Shown in pieces: positions 26,540 through 38,600 of a stretch of DNA of 64,000 bases (positions are counted from its first letter, which is position 1; each line of letters begins with the position of its first letter). The position numbers were made by a program, and so were the translations under genes. The DNA lies in NCBI GenBank assembly GCA_003996215.1, contig QJPP01000286.1, forward strand, positions 744,001-808,000. Direction: 5' to 3'. Below the pieces are notes generated by a model. The model saw only the letters and a list, made by a program, of their open reading frames with translations. It was not told the origin of the DNA and did no database searches. The stretch comes from Jaltomata sinuosa (Eukaryota; Streptophyta; Magnoliopsida; Solanales; Solanaceae).

Positions 26540-27775
26540 TGTTATTGACTAAAAATAATAGTGACGATAATGAAGAAGTTTTATAGGTGATGATGATTAT
26601 GATAATAAGGTGGTCGATTTGATAATTAACGGTATATCTCCTGTAATAGAGTATTTTTTGAGATTTTGTTTACAGATTCCATGCAGAACTCCTGTTCATA
26701 CAATTTTTCATTTCATTAAAGAGGTACCTGAAGGGCATGATAAGCCTTGTTATAAGATGTTTAGAATGGAAAAATATTTTTTTCTTCTCTTATGCAAAAC
26801 ATTAAAAGAACAACATGGTTTACAACCAAGAAGAAATATGAATATGGAGGAGATAATTTTTATGTTCGTAATGATGATAGGACATAGGGTGAAAATCGAA
26901 TGATTCAAGAACGATTCAACGTTTTGGAAAGACAATTAACAGACATATTCATAATGTTTTACTAGCATGTTTGAAACTGGCGATGAACATCATTAAATCA
27001 AAAGATCCAGCTCTTTCAGATATTACACTAAATTAAGAGAAAATAATATGTATTGACCATAGTTTAGAAATTGTATTGGTGCTATAGATGGCACACATGT
27101 AGCCTGTATTGTTCTTTTGACGGAACAAATAAAATACATCGGCAGAAAAAACTTCACTTTCAAAAACGTAATGACTATATGTGACTGAGACATGTTCTTT
27201 ACATTTGTATGACTTGGAAAAATACTGCACATGATGCTAGAATATTTGATCAAGCTTTTAAAAAGTAAGATCATAACTTTTCACATCCTTCAATAGGTAA
27301 GTGACCTTAATATTATATCTTGTAAGTGCCTATTGAGTAGAAATTATTTTCATAATAATTAATTTCTATTTTTTTACTTGAATTAGGTAACTATTATTTA
27401 GTTGATTCAAGATATCTAATAATGTTGTGCTGCTTAGGATCATATTAGGTGAACGCTATCATCTTCTTGATTTTAGGCGTAATTCAAGTTTCAAAAATTC
27501 AAATGAGGTTTTCATTTTTTTTCACTCTAGTTTGAAATGTACAACTGAAAGAACATCTGGGGTTTGAAAAAACAGATTTATAATTTATATTCAATGCAAT
27601 CTTTCAAGTTTCAAATTCAGGTTCATCTTGTTACAATTACAATTGCTATACATCATACAAAGAAATTCTTCCGCTAATGTTGAGTTTGACCATATGCAAA
27701 TGAAAATATGCGCACTAAGACATTCATTCAGAAATTCAAAACAAATGTGCTAATTGTTGTGTAATAAAATTAAGG
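26540..27775 (+). pseudogene. PIF/Harbinger transposase-like pseudogene (ALP1/HARBI1-like)
   Basis: Fragments in several frames follow the order of plant HARBI1/ALP1-like nucleases. FRMEKYFFLLLCKTLKEQHG and MEEIIFMFVMMIGH lie at 26,760-26,890. RNCIGAIDGTHVA, with the first DDE aspartate, is at about 27,065-27,105. MTICDWDMFFTFVWLGK is at about 27,170, NYYLVDSRY at about 27,390 and HSSLKCTTERTSGV then NRF at about 27,520-27,575. Stops and frameshifts occur throughout. No terminal inverted repeats were found, so it could be a degraded transposon or a dead domesticated copy. Confidence 0.8.
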
Positions 27776-28364
27776 ATGATATCATTAAAAGCTCTTTTCA
27801 TGTATAAGTATTTCTTCTTAGCTTAGGATAGATTTCTAATATAAGTGATTTTTTTATACAAGTTAAGTGGCATTTGCTATATTTTAATTATGTAAAGAAT
27901 CAAGTAACTTTCAATTTTATTTTCATATTTACTTAAATAAAATTAAAATTTAATTATAATCTTTTATAATAAATATTTAAAATTATTTATCTACTTAATA
28001 ATATTAATTATCAAGTAAATCTGTTCGTATCCTTATTCATAATTTGGTGTTTAAAAATACGTGTTGAAAAAGTGTCAAAAAATTCTCATATAAAGGTATT
28101 TTTTAATTAATTAGCTAAATATAAATTATTATTTTTTATATCAAAATATTTTCTTAAATAAACACTTTTAAAAATAAAATGAGTTGGGCAAACATGGGAC
28201 AATTGTTTCTCATACCAACAACTTTGAAGATTCCAAAATTTCAGGATTCTCTATCACGGGCCCATGTGAAAGTCAAAACTGATTGCAGTGGAACCTTTAT
28301 CCAATTTTCATCATAACTAATATTGACCAAATCAATTAGAGAAGAGAATTTGATCGACCCATCA
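27776..28364 (+). other. AT-rich intergenic DNA upstream of PYD2
   Basis: No gene seen. By position it holds the PYD2 promoter and 5' leader, but I found no convincing TATA box or other motif. Confidence 0.5.
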
Positions 28365-31300
28365 ATGGCTCAATTTTTGATTCCTTTGGTTTCTGTGCTT
28401 GCTTTTTTCTCCACCCTTTTCCGTCTTTCCCAATCCAACAATAACCAGGTAATTTTCTTTCTTGTTAGTTATACAGTAGGAAATGATTCAATCTTGACCA
28501 CACTAAATCTTAAAAAGAGTATTGGAAGTTGAAATGATTCAATCAAAAACTCCTCAAATGAGTTTCTCAATATTTCAAATAGGCATAATTACATAGATAT
28601 ACATCATAACTTCGCCTCAACTGACTACTAAACATTCCAACTTTGAATATATACATCTAAACACGTTAACTTGATTTAAGTTGGCCCCTTAAACAATTCA
28701 ACTTTGAGAATGCACATCTGGAAAAGTGTGTTCGCTGAGCGCCTGAGCCAACTTAAACCAAGTTTAGGTGTCTAGATGTGCATTTTCAAAGTTGGTGTAT
28801 TCAATGGCTAGTTGAGGCCAGGTTAAGGTATACGCATTCTGCCTCTCAAATACTGATGACCGAACCATTATTAGTAAATGCTGTAGTTTGAATTATGACT
28901 TCTTGATCACTACACTAGACTGTCCACGGTATATGTCTTTGATAGATGAACGAAAGTGAAATCTGGTTGAATCTTCTGGTGTTCTTCTAATAAGTTGATT
29001 TGTTTCATTGTTCCTTCTCTATCGGTACTCAATGAACTGTTCCAGATTTTGTGGATGACCTATCATTTGAATCGTGGTAGATGATGAGGATTTAGGAATA
29101 TGAATTGTAGTATGTAAATTTTGAGGAGTAAAGAAAATCAATAGAATTTTCTGCCTTTCATATCAACATCAAGCAGTTTCTTTTGAAGGATGGTCTAAAT
29201 CCTTTTTATCTTTCTCAGTTTTGTGATGCCTCAGATATTTATGGAGATTCTGGGTGCAATGTTCCGTCTTCAGTTTCATCGAAGATACTGATAAAAGGAG
29301 GAACTGTAGTGAATGCTCATCATAAGGAGGTTGCTGATGTGTATATAGAAGATGGAACAATTGTGGTCGTGCAGCCTAACATTAAGGTAGTTGTTCGAGT
29401 TTTCTTAATTGACTGGGAAGTGAATAATAAATGTTCTGTAGGAGATATATTTGGGCCGCTTTTCTACTGTGATTGATATCTCTGAGTGATAGCTGAATTT
29501 GATGCCAATTATTGTTGTTGATTCATTTGTTGCTAGCTACATTTTGTTCTTATTAGGTGGAATAATGAAAGGGTTTAACAAATATTCTGTTATTCTGTTA
29601 ACAATCTGAACAACTGGAAAACGTTTCTCATTTGTGAAAGTTTGACTGGTATAATTCTGAAATAAACCCTGGTCCCCAGTAGACCAAGATTGAAAGACTA
29701 GCACTCTTGTAAGTTATTTAATGAGAACATGTTATTGTTTAGTGCAGTAAGATAGTATCTTCTTGTTTTGTTTTCCTTTTCTGGATTTTAATGAAGACAA
29801 ATCCAAATGAATTCACATGGTTTACGATAACATGAGATTATCATGTCCGAACTATGAACTAGAATGTTCAGTTGTGGAAAAATATTTGGAAATCCTGGGT
29901 TTTTCCCCAGCAAATGGTGGTTTTCCTTAATTTTGCATGGAAAATATGTTTGTAATTGGTCTAGAGATGGGTAAGAGTCATAAGACGAGATTCTAGAGGA
30001 TAGCTAAAAAAGCCCTGGACGTACTTTGGTGGATATATGAATGTAGGATTGTATGAAAACTTTTACTAAGGAAGGCATAGCTTTTTTGACTTCATCCCAT
30101 TTTGCTAAATGTCACATCATTATCATTGGATATGAATTGTCCCGATTACTTTAGCACGATAAAAAGAACTTCTTGCTTTCTCATTTTATGATGCTGAAGT
30201 TTGCTGAGCTGGGAGAATTGGCTTAGTCCTTCACTTTGTGTTTTAGGTTCTTTTGTGTCTTTACTTGTTGGTCAGCGCGGTGGTCACATTTATTCCATTT
30301 ACTTCTTAAGCTTACCTGCTAATATGCGACAGCTGAGCCCTCAAGCTGTCTTTGTTTATTCCTGAAACTCTTTGTATGTTTTCACTGGTTGATTATCTTT
30401 ATCCTTAGCGGATGGATAGCTTCATTGCTCTTCATCTGAATATGATGCACATCTCAGTTTACAAGACCATCTGCAGGTTAGTGACGATATCAAAGTCATT
30501 GATGCAACTGGAAAGTTTGTCATGCCAGGTACAGTTTCTTTCGTCAAGGCTGTGGTGCTCAGTTGATTGCATTTCTAGTCTCAGAATCATAGTTTTGCTT
30601 TATTTCCTGCCAGAAAAAGTCCCATAAGGCATGGCTACAGTAGACGAATACGTTTTGGTGTCATATGTGCAGCTCTTACATCAGTTCCACTTACGTTACT
30701 TTTATGTGAATAAGCAGAGTTTTTATTTAATACAAAATATTCGAGTCTAGGTGGTAAAAAATACTTGAGAGCAATTTCTCAAAATTATAGTTCCTAATAA
30801 TTTAAACAGTCTCACTAGTGAACCTTGGCTAACTGACAATTTACCTTCGCTTGGTGATTCTTATGATGATGACAGGAGGAATTGATCCTCATACACACCT
30901 TGCTATGGAATTTATGGGATCTGAGACAATTGATGACTTCTTCAGTGGACAGGCGGCCGCATTAGCTGGTGGAACAACAATGCATATTGACTTTGTTATT
31001 CCAGTAAATGGAAGCTTATCTGCAGGTTATGAAGCTTATGTAGAGAAAGCTAAGAGGTCATGCATGGATTATGGTTTTCACATGGCAATTACAAAATGGA
31101 ATGACACTGTTTCAGAGGAGATGGAAATTATGGTCAAGGAGAAAGGTTTTACTTATTCCTAGAGCGTGTGTCATTCATCTGAATACTTTTTAAGTTTCGG
31201 TTCATTCTTGGAGGATAGTTCATGGGAAGCATCTTTCCTGCTACACCTTTTGGTATCTCTTTAAGTTCTCCTCTTGACTATCTTTCTCTCATCCTAGGTA

Positions 31301-32631
31301 TCAACTCTTTCAAGTTTTTCCTTGCCTACAAAGGCTCCTTTATGGTTAATGATGAGCTTCTGATGGAGGGATTGAAGAAGTGCAAGTCCCTTGGTGCCTT
31401 AGCTATGGTTCATGCAGAGAATGGGGATGCTGTATTTGAAGGTCAAAAAAGAATGATCGACCTTGGTATTACTGGTCCAGAGGGACATGCACTATCAAGG
31501 CCTCCAGTGGTAAAGTCAACCTATTTTGCTTCAACATTCATGCCTAGGGATAAACAGCTTTAGGTTTTTCTGTCTTCTGGCTTGTCAACATGCATGCATG
31601 CTCTTTTGCCCCATTGCCACCAAGTAGCTGGAGCTTTGAGTCCCAGAAAGAACCAATTATTTGGTAGAAATTTGCGCTGTAGGATGGTAATGCTTTCTCA
31701 TTATTAGAACCAGTAAAATGATACGAACAGATAATAATGTCTAGTACATTCCAATGTAGGAAATATTTTTTATTTTCTAGCAAGGTATGTATATTACAAC
31801 GCATAATATCTTGAGGCAAGATATTAACGCCTGCTGACCAACAAGTACTTCTTTAATTCCTATCAGTGGGTTAAACTGAATATATGAGCTAATTCAATAA
31901 ACCACATAGACAAGCTTCTGTGTATACATATAACTGGATTGCATATGAATAAATAATAAAAATGTTTAGGTCTTCTGCATATGTTGACGGTATAGGATAG
32001 GTGAGTGATCATTGGTCAAATAATGGGAAAATCTTTTGGACACAGCATAAGGTCTGTAAGACGCTTGGTAACTATAGTTGTCAGTCATGGGTAATCATTT
32101 TTTGTTTTGGATAAGGCAATCATGGATAATTAGGGGTGTTCACGAAAAACCGGCATTTTTTGGTTTGGTTTTAAATTTTAAAAACCTACATAATTTGGTT
32201 TGGTTTTGGTTTTAAGCAAAAATTAACCGAAAAAACCCGAACCAAACCGACTGTATAAATACATATTTGAAAATTACAATTGCGCGCGCGCACACACACA
32301 CATATCTGTATAGTTTATATAAATATTTTTAAAATTATAGGGTACCTATTAATCTTTTGCACTCTTGGTTCATAATCTAGGTGTTTGCCTTTGTAATATT
32401 TATTTTGATAATGCCAGGAATCCATTTCATGGTCAAAATAACTTGTAGTCCTTTAATTAATCATCATTGTTTAATTCAAATATCGTCAAAATGTCTTGAT
32501 ACATCACGACTAAATATTTAATTTTTTGCACAAAACAAGTTCATGGTAAGAAATTTTATTATATTCCTTAGAAATGACTAAAATCTTGGACAATGCATGA
32601 TTATTTGGAGGAAGCTACATATATAACATTG

Positions 32632-32672
<41 letters not shown>

Positions 32673-35600
32673 TGATTTGGTTGTGTTATGTTGGAATATA
32701 GTCGATGTAATATGTGCTGAAGCGGACAAAAACCGAAGCGATGAAAACCGAAGCGATGAAAACCGAAGCGATGAAAAACTGACTTAATTGGTTTGGTTTG
32801 GTTCCAACATTTGAAAAACCGACTTAATTGGGTTGGTTTCCTTTTAGTGAAAAACCGATCCAAACTGAACGGCGAACAACCCTATGGATAATCATGGACA
32901 TATAATTTCAGAAGTGTTGATGCTATGTAGTTGTATGAATTAAATATATGTTAGATTATGGTGATTTCTTCAAGAATTTTGCTATTTGTCGTATTTCTGC
33001 TCTTTCTAGCCAACAATGTCCCCACAGTGATTGTGAATGTGTATTCTTTGATTTGACAAGGCTATTTCATTCTTTGAGTAATATTCCTAATGGTGTTCCT
33101 TGCAATGTCATTAATAATTGCAGCTGGAGGGAGAGGCTACTGCTCGAGCTATTCGTTTGGCTAGCTTTGTGAACACTCCATTGTATGTTGTTCATGTCAT
33201 GAGCATTGACGCAATGGAAGAAATTGCCAGAGCTCGGAAGTCAGGTTTGTCATAAACTGTTTGAATAGTGTATTTGATGGAAACTTGGATTAGTGGCTTT
33301 GTAATGCTTACTTTATGGTGAATCTGCAATGATTAATTGCCCCCTCTAAGGAATATTAGTAAGTATTCCCATCTTATCATTCATTCAAACCCATTTGGGG
33401 GCTAAACTTTTGTTAGTTTATTTTCCAATTGACCATGGAGCTCCTTTGATTTGAAGGTCCTCTTTTCTGCTCTTTAGCTGTAATCAAATTGTTTACTCTA
33501 CTTTAAACTTACCAACCTTCACTGGGAACTTGTCAACAAAACTTTACTTGGTACTTGTAATATTTCTATCTCTAACTTCCACTGTGCGCGTTGTATTTCT
33601 ATCTTTAACTTCCACTGTGCGTGTTTTTGTCTCCTTTCTGAAAACATGTTAATTTGCGTACTCTTTGATTTGAAACTTTTTCTCTTCCATTAATGTTAAT
33701 TATCAAAATAATCTTTTCAGATGCCAGTTTATGGCATTTTACTTATGCCTATAACTAAATTTACCGTCTCATTTCAGGTCAAAGAGTTGTTGGGGAGCCA
33801 GTAGTTTCAGGTTTACTTCTTAATGATTCAGTACTTTGGGACCCTGACTTCCATATTGCAGCAAGGTGAAAATAATTTTCTCCTCTGTGGTTTAGCTTTT
33901 CTTTCTTTTCTTTTCTCCCTTCATAGAAGTCAAAAGATGCTCATAAACGTTTTTACTGTTTCAGGTATGTCATGAGCCCACCAATCAGAGCAGCAGGTCA
34001 TGGGACAGCTCTTCAAGCAGCTCTTGCGACGGGGCTTCTGCAGGTTTTCAATCCTGATCTTTGTATAGATATCAATATATGCTTTTTTTGTGCTGTCACA
34101 AAATTTAAAGCTATTTGGGGGACTCGTCATGGGCATATCCAAAATATTCCACTCTCCCATCTTATGATCCATCCATCAACTAATATGAGCAAGATAGAAG
34201 TCATTAGCATTCCTTTTCTTGTCTATACAACTAATCAGCATGGTTTCATATATGCAGCTGGTAGGAACTGATCACTGTACCTTCAACTCAACTCAGAAAG
34301 CCCTAGGAATTGATGATTTCCGGAAAATACCAAATGGTGTTAATGGTATGCAAAAGTTTCTTTTTCCTTTCATGTATCTGTTGCTGTGTCTTTAGCCTTC
34401 CTTCTAATGTATTTCTAAGTTCTTCAGTATAACCATTTCTTTATAGGTATGGAAGAGAGGATGCATTTGGTTTGGGATACAATGGTGGTAAGCTGTGACA
34501 TTTTCTATTGTTCTAAATACGACATGATGCTCAAATAAATAGTCCTCTGCGAGTATATTGTTTACTTTCTTTCGACGGTTTTGTCAGGCATCTGGTCAAA
34601 TATCTGTCACTGATTATGTTCGCATAACAAGCACAGAATGGTAAACTACTGAACTTTTTCTTAATAACTTCTCAAAAATTGGATAATGGGCCCGCCCCTC
34701 TTCCCTTCTCCAGTACCAAACTTTTATCTACGGCAATGGTAAACTACTAAACTTTGGGCAAAAGTCTTGCAGATGTTCTGATATATATCTAGCTCAATGT
34801 GAATTTAGTTCCGTCAGCCTAATGCTTATGCTTTCTTCTTTGGTTTAAATCCTCTGTATTTCAATTTTAACAATGCAACTGTCTTATTATGGAAGCTTAA
34901 CTGGAAAAATTGATCTTGTGTTTTAGTGCTCGGATTTTCAATATCTATCCAAGGAAGGGAGCGATACTTGTTGGGTCTGATGCAGATATAATCATTTTAA
35001 ATCCAAATTCGAGCTTCAAGATCAGTTCAAAGTCCCACCATTATAGGACAGATACCAATGTCTATGAGGGGTGGAGAGGCAAGGTAACATCCGCAAATTA
35101 TCGAGTTTTATGTATTTTATAATTTTATGTTGTAGAACTTTGCCAAATGCAGTGATTCTATTGTTTCAATGTTCTTATGAATTTACTTAATAAGTGTTAA
35201 AGAATATGATCAACCAAATCAAAGGAGGGACTCTAGAATATTTTCCTTTATTTGTTTTGATTTGTTTTCTTCATAAAATTCCTTGTAAAAACCGGAGGTT
35301 ATATTTTAACCTCTCTCTTCAGATCTGTTTATGAAAATTGACAGCAGAGGAAAGTCACAGGGACGGATCAAGTTCATGGTGCTAGTTACTCCTAAAAAAA
35401 GGGCTCCAAGGAATTGAAAATCCTGGAGATTGGGAGCAAGTTTAAGTGTAATGGTACCAAAGGTTTATAGTATTATCCAAGATCAATGAAGTTAAACATT
35501 GTATCATGGAATGTGGGGTTTAAATCACTAGAGGAAAGGCGAATGATTAAGAGGCTGATTCACAATAAGAAAATTGATGTTAGTGGTGTTGGTACTTTGT

Positions 35601-38600
35601 CTATGACTCATCTCTTATTTGCAGATGATACGTTGGTGTTTTCTGATGCCGATGAGTCCCAAGTGGACTTCCTTGGACAAGTTTTAACTTGTTCCAGGTG
35701 GTGTCAGGGCTTAAAATTAATCTCAGAAGTTGCGAGATCATTCCCGTTGGCGCAGTGGATAATATCCACATGCTTGCCCAAGTTTTGCAATTGAGGGTGG
35801 GGGGTCTCCCTACTACCTACCTTGGTTTACCTTAGGTGTGTCGAACAAGGATATTAGTGTTTGGAATTTGGGTCATTCAGAGGGTAGAGAAGAGGTTAGC
35901 ATGTTGGCAGAAAATGTACGTATCCTAAGGAGGCAAGGAAGTGCTTATTAAGAGCACTTTATCGAGTATCCCTACATATTGTATGTCTCTATTCAGCGCA
36001 CCTACCGTTGTTATACGTAAGTAGGATAGATTGCAAAGAAATTTTCTTTGGGATGGGGCGGATGGGGCAAAGAAGTTTCATTTGGTTCGATGGGAGACTG
36101 TGACATCTCCTAAACTGTGGGGAGGCCTCGGGGTTAAGGACTTAAAGGTCTTTAACAGAGCTCTTCCGAGTAAATGGCTGTGTAGATTAGGGATGGAGGG
36201 AGAAGCTTTATGGAGGGGTGATAGCGGATAAATATGGACAATTGAAAGGGGGATGGAGAACAAATGTCATTACTATGCCTTTCAGATGTGGTGTATGGAG
36301 GAAATATAATGAAAGGATGAGAAGCCTTTAATGGTACCATTACTTTTAAGGTTGGGGAAGGGAGTAGAGTAGGTTTTGGGGGAAAAAGTGTGGAGGTTTG
36401 GTGCTTAAGGACGAATTCCTGAGATTGTAACGGGTCTCTTGCCAAAGAGAATTGTCTATTCAACAAGTTAGGGGGACACTAGGAGATGAGACTTTTTGGG
36501 ATTTGAGGTTTAGGTGGAATTTCCAAGATTGGGAGGTGACAGCTTCAGAGATTGCTAGCTTTACTTCAGAGGCAATGCGATCCGGTCGACAAATCTGATG
36601 CTTTGAGTTGGGAGTTGGGGAATAATAAAGTGTCTCAATAAAGTCATACTACGAGAAGCTACAGGTCAGGGTGGAGATAGCTTTCCATATGCCTTAGTCT
36701 GGATTCCTAAGGTGCCGAGAAAGGTGTGCTTCACGTGGTTGGCGACTAGAGAGGTGATTTTGACGACGGTGAATCTTAGGAAACAAAAGGTTTGTATGCA
36801 TGAGATGGTGTTTCCTTAGCAAGGACGTGGGAGAGGATGTGGACCATATTTTGTTACACTTCAAATTAGCCATGAGGTTATGGGAAGATATATTTAGATG
36901 GTTCGGCATTTCTTAGGTAATGCCAAGATCCGTGAAAGAGCTAATATTCAGCTGGAAGAGTGGAAATAGGAAAAGAAGGCATAAAGCTTGGAATGTTACT
37001 TTTTTTGTTTTGATGTGGGTCATATGGAAAGAGAGAACTAGGAGAGCTTTTGAAGGGGTAGAGATGATCTTTGCTCAGTTGAGTAGTAGTCTTCCATTCC
37101 TTATATTCTTGTGGTGTACACATGTAGTTCCTAGTTGTATAGAAGATTAGGTGTCTTTTGGAGAGAACCATATTTTGTAGGTTTCTCCTTTTTGGTATGT
37201 CGTTTGTATACGACCAGGTTGGGCTTGTTATTATCAATGAAACCTTTTACTTGATAAAAGAAATCAAAATTGATGTGCTTTGCTTTCAAGTAACCAAAAT
37301 TGAGGGGGATATCAGAGAAGTGGTTAAAGAACTGTGACCAAATAGATGGATGAAATTTGCACAATTAGAAGCCAGTCGGACTAGCAGGGCCATTGTTCTA
37401 TTATGGGATAGCAGAATATGGGAGGGTGAGATCTGCAGCTTGGGATCATACTCAAGTACTTGCAATTCACTGCAAAACCCAGGATTTCACCTGGCATTTA
37501 TCTAGTGTCTATTCAGTAAGGGCTCGTTTGGTATGAGGGATAAGGGATAACTAATTCTAGGATTAATTTTAGGATGAGTTTATCCCATGTTTGGTTGAGA
37601 TAAAATTGTGGGATAACTTATGCCGAGATTAGTTATCCCGGGATTGTAATGTTATTTTTGTCCCATAATAAAGGTGGAATAACAATCCCGGATAACTAAT
37701 CCCGAGATATTAATCCTGGGATAATTTGTTCCCCAACCAAACGAGCCCTAAATGACAGAAGGATAAAGAGGAAGTGTGGTGGGAGTTGGAGGCAACCAAG
37801 GGATTTTCACTGGGCCATACAGATGCGAGATCATTCCCATTGGTAATGAGAAGGAGTAACAAAATCCAAGTGGCGCGTGAGGCTCACACGCTAACCACCT
37901 AGTCGCTAGCGACCGTCCTTCCCGCTGAAAATCCTCTTCTGCTTTCTTCTACGGTTGTGGTGACGCAAACTAGTCACGCCTTATAGGTGACCCAAGAAAA
38001 GACTGAACATTTTTCTTACAAAAGAATACTTCAAAATTTTTAATTTGAATTTTGAGCCTTAATGGCTCTGATACCATGTAACCTACGAGGATATTGTAGA
38101 ATAACTTGTTTATCATTCCAAGAGGTAAGCAATATAAATATATTTACGGGGCAAGGTGAGAGTGGCCTCCGTGGCGGACAAGATGAGGAAAGTGAGACTG
38201 AGATGGTTCGAGCATGAGAAAAGGAGGAGCACAGATGCCCCAGTGAGGAAGTACGAGATGTTGGCAGTGGTAGGCCTAATGAGAGGTAGAGGTAGACCGA
38301 CGAACAACTAAGGAGAGGTGATTAGATAAGACATGCCGCATCTTCAACTCATCAAGGATATGACCTTAGATAGGAGAGCGTGAAGGTCAAGGATTAGGAT
38401 AGAAGGTTAGTAGGTAGTTAAGTGATTACTCTCTTTCCTGTGGGAAAGCGTGATTTTAATTTGGAGCACCTTATCTGCTCCCTATTCTTCTTTTCAGTAT
38501 TATTATTAGTATTCTATTATTATCTTATTCTTCAATTTTATTACTATTGTTATTTCTTTTGCTTTGGTTATCTTACTATTTTTGATGTCAATATTTGTTT

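Larger units (their letters stand above)
35486..37850 (+). mobile_element. Older L1-type LINE fragment (endonuclease region) in PYD2 intron 12, interrupted twice
   Basis: The endonuclease start MKLNIVSWNV...IHNKKIDV lies at 35,486-35,580. Its continuation (KIDVLCFQVTKIEGDIREVV, RTSRAIVLLWDSRIWEG) resumes at 37,266, and NDRRKREEVWWEL continues after 37,751. The first break is a younger LINE (35,581-37,265), the second a Tourist MITE (37,520-37,748). Removing both restores the endonuclease order. RT and 3' parts of this older copy are absent or scrambled after about 37,820. Confidence 0.78.

Noticed and set aside
28323..28364. Upstream extension of PYD2 exon 1 from a TTG codon
   Set aside because: The extension has no ATG; the first in-frame ATG is 28,365 and gives a hydrophobic N-terminus consistent with the family.
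29169..29476. Minus-strand open frame over PYD2 exon 2
   Set aside because: Shadow of the PYD2 coding exon on the + strand.
38064..38076. Possible tRNA gene remnant
   Set aside because: Only the primer-binding-site string is present; no cloverleaf arms around it.
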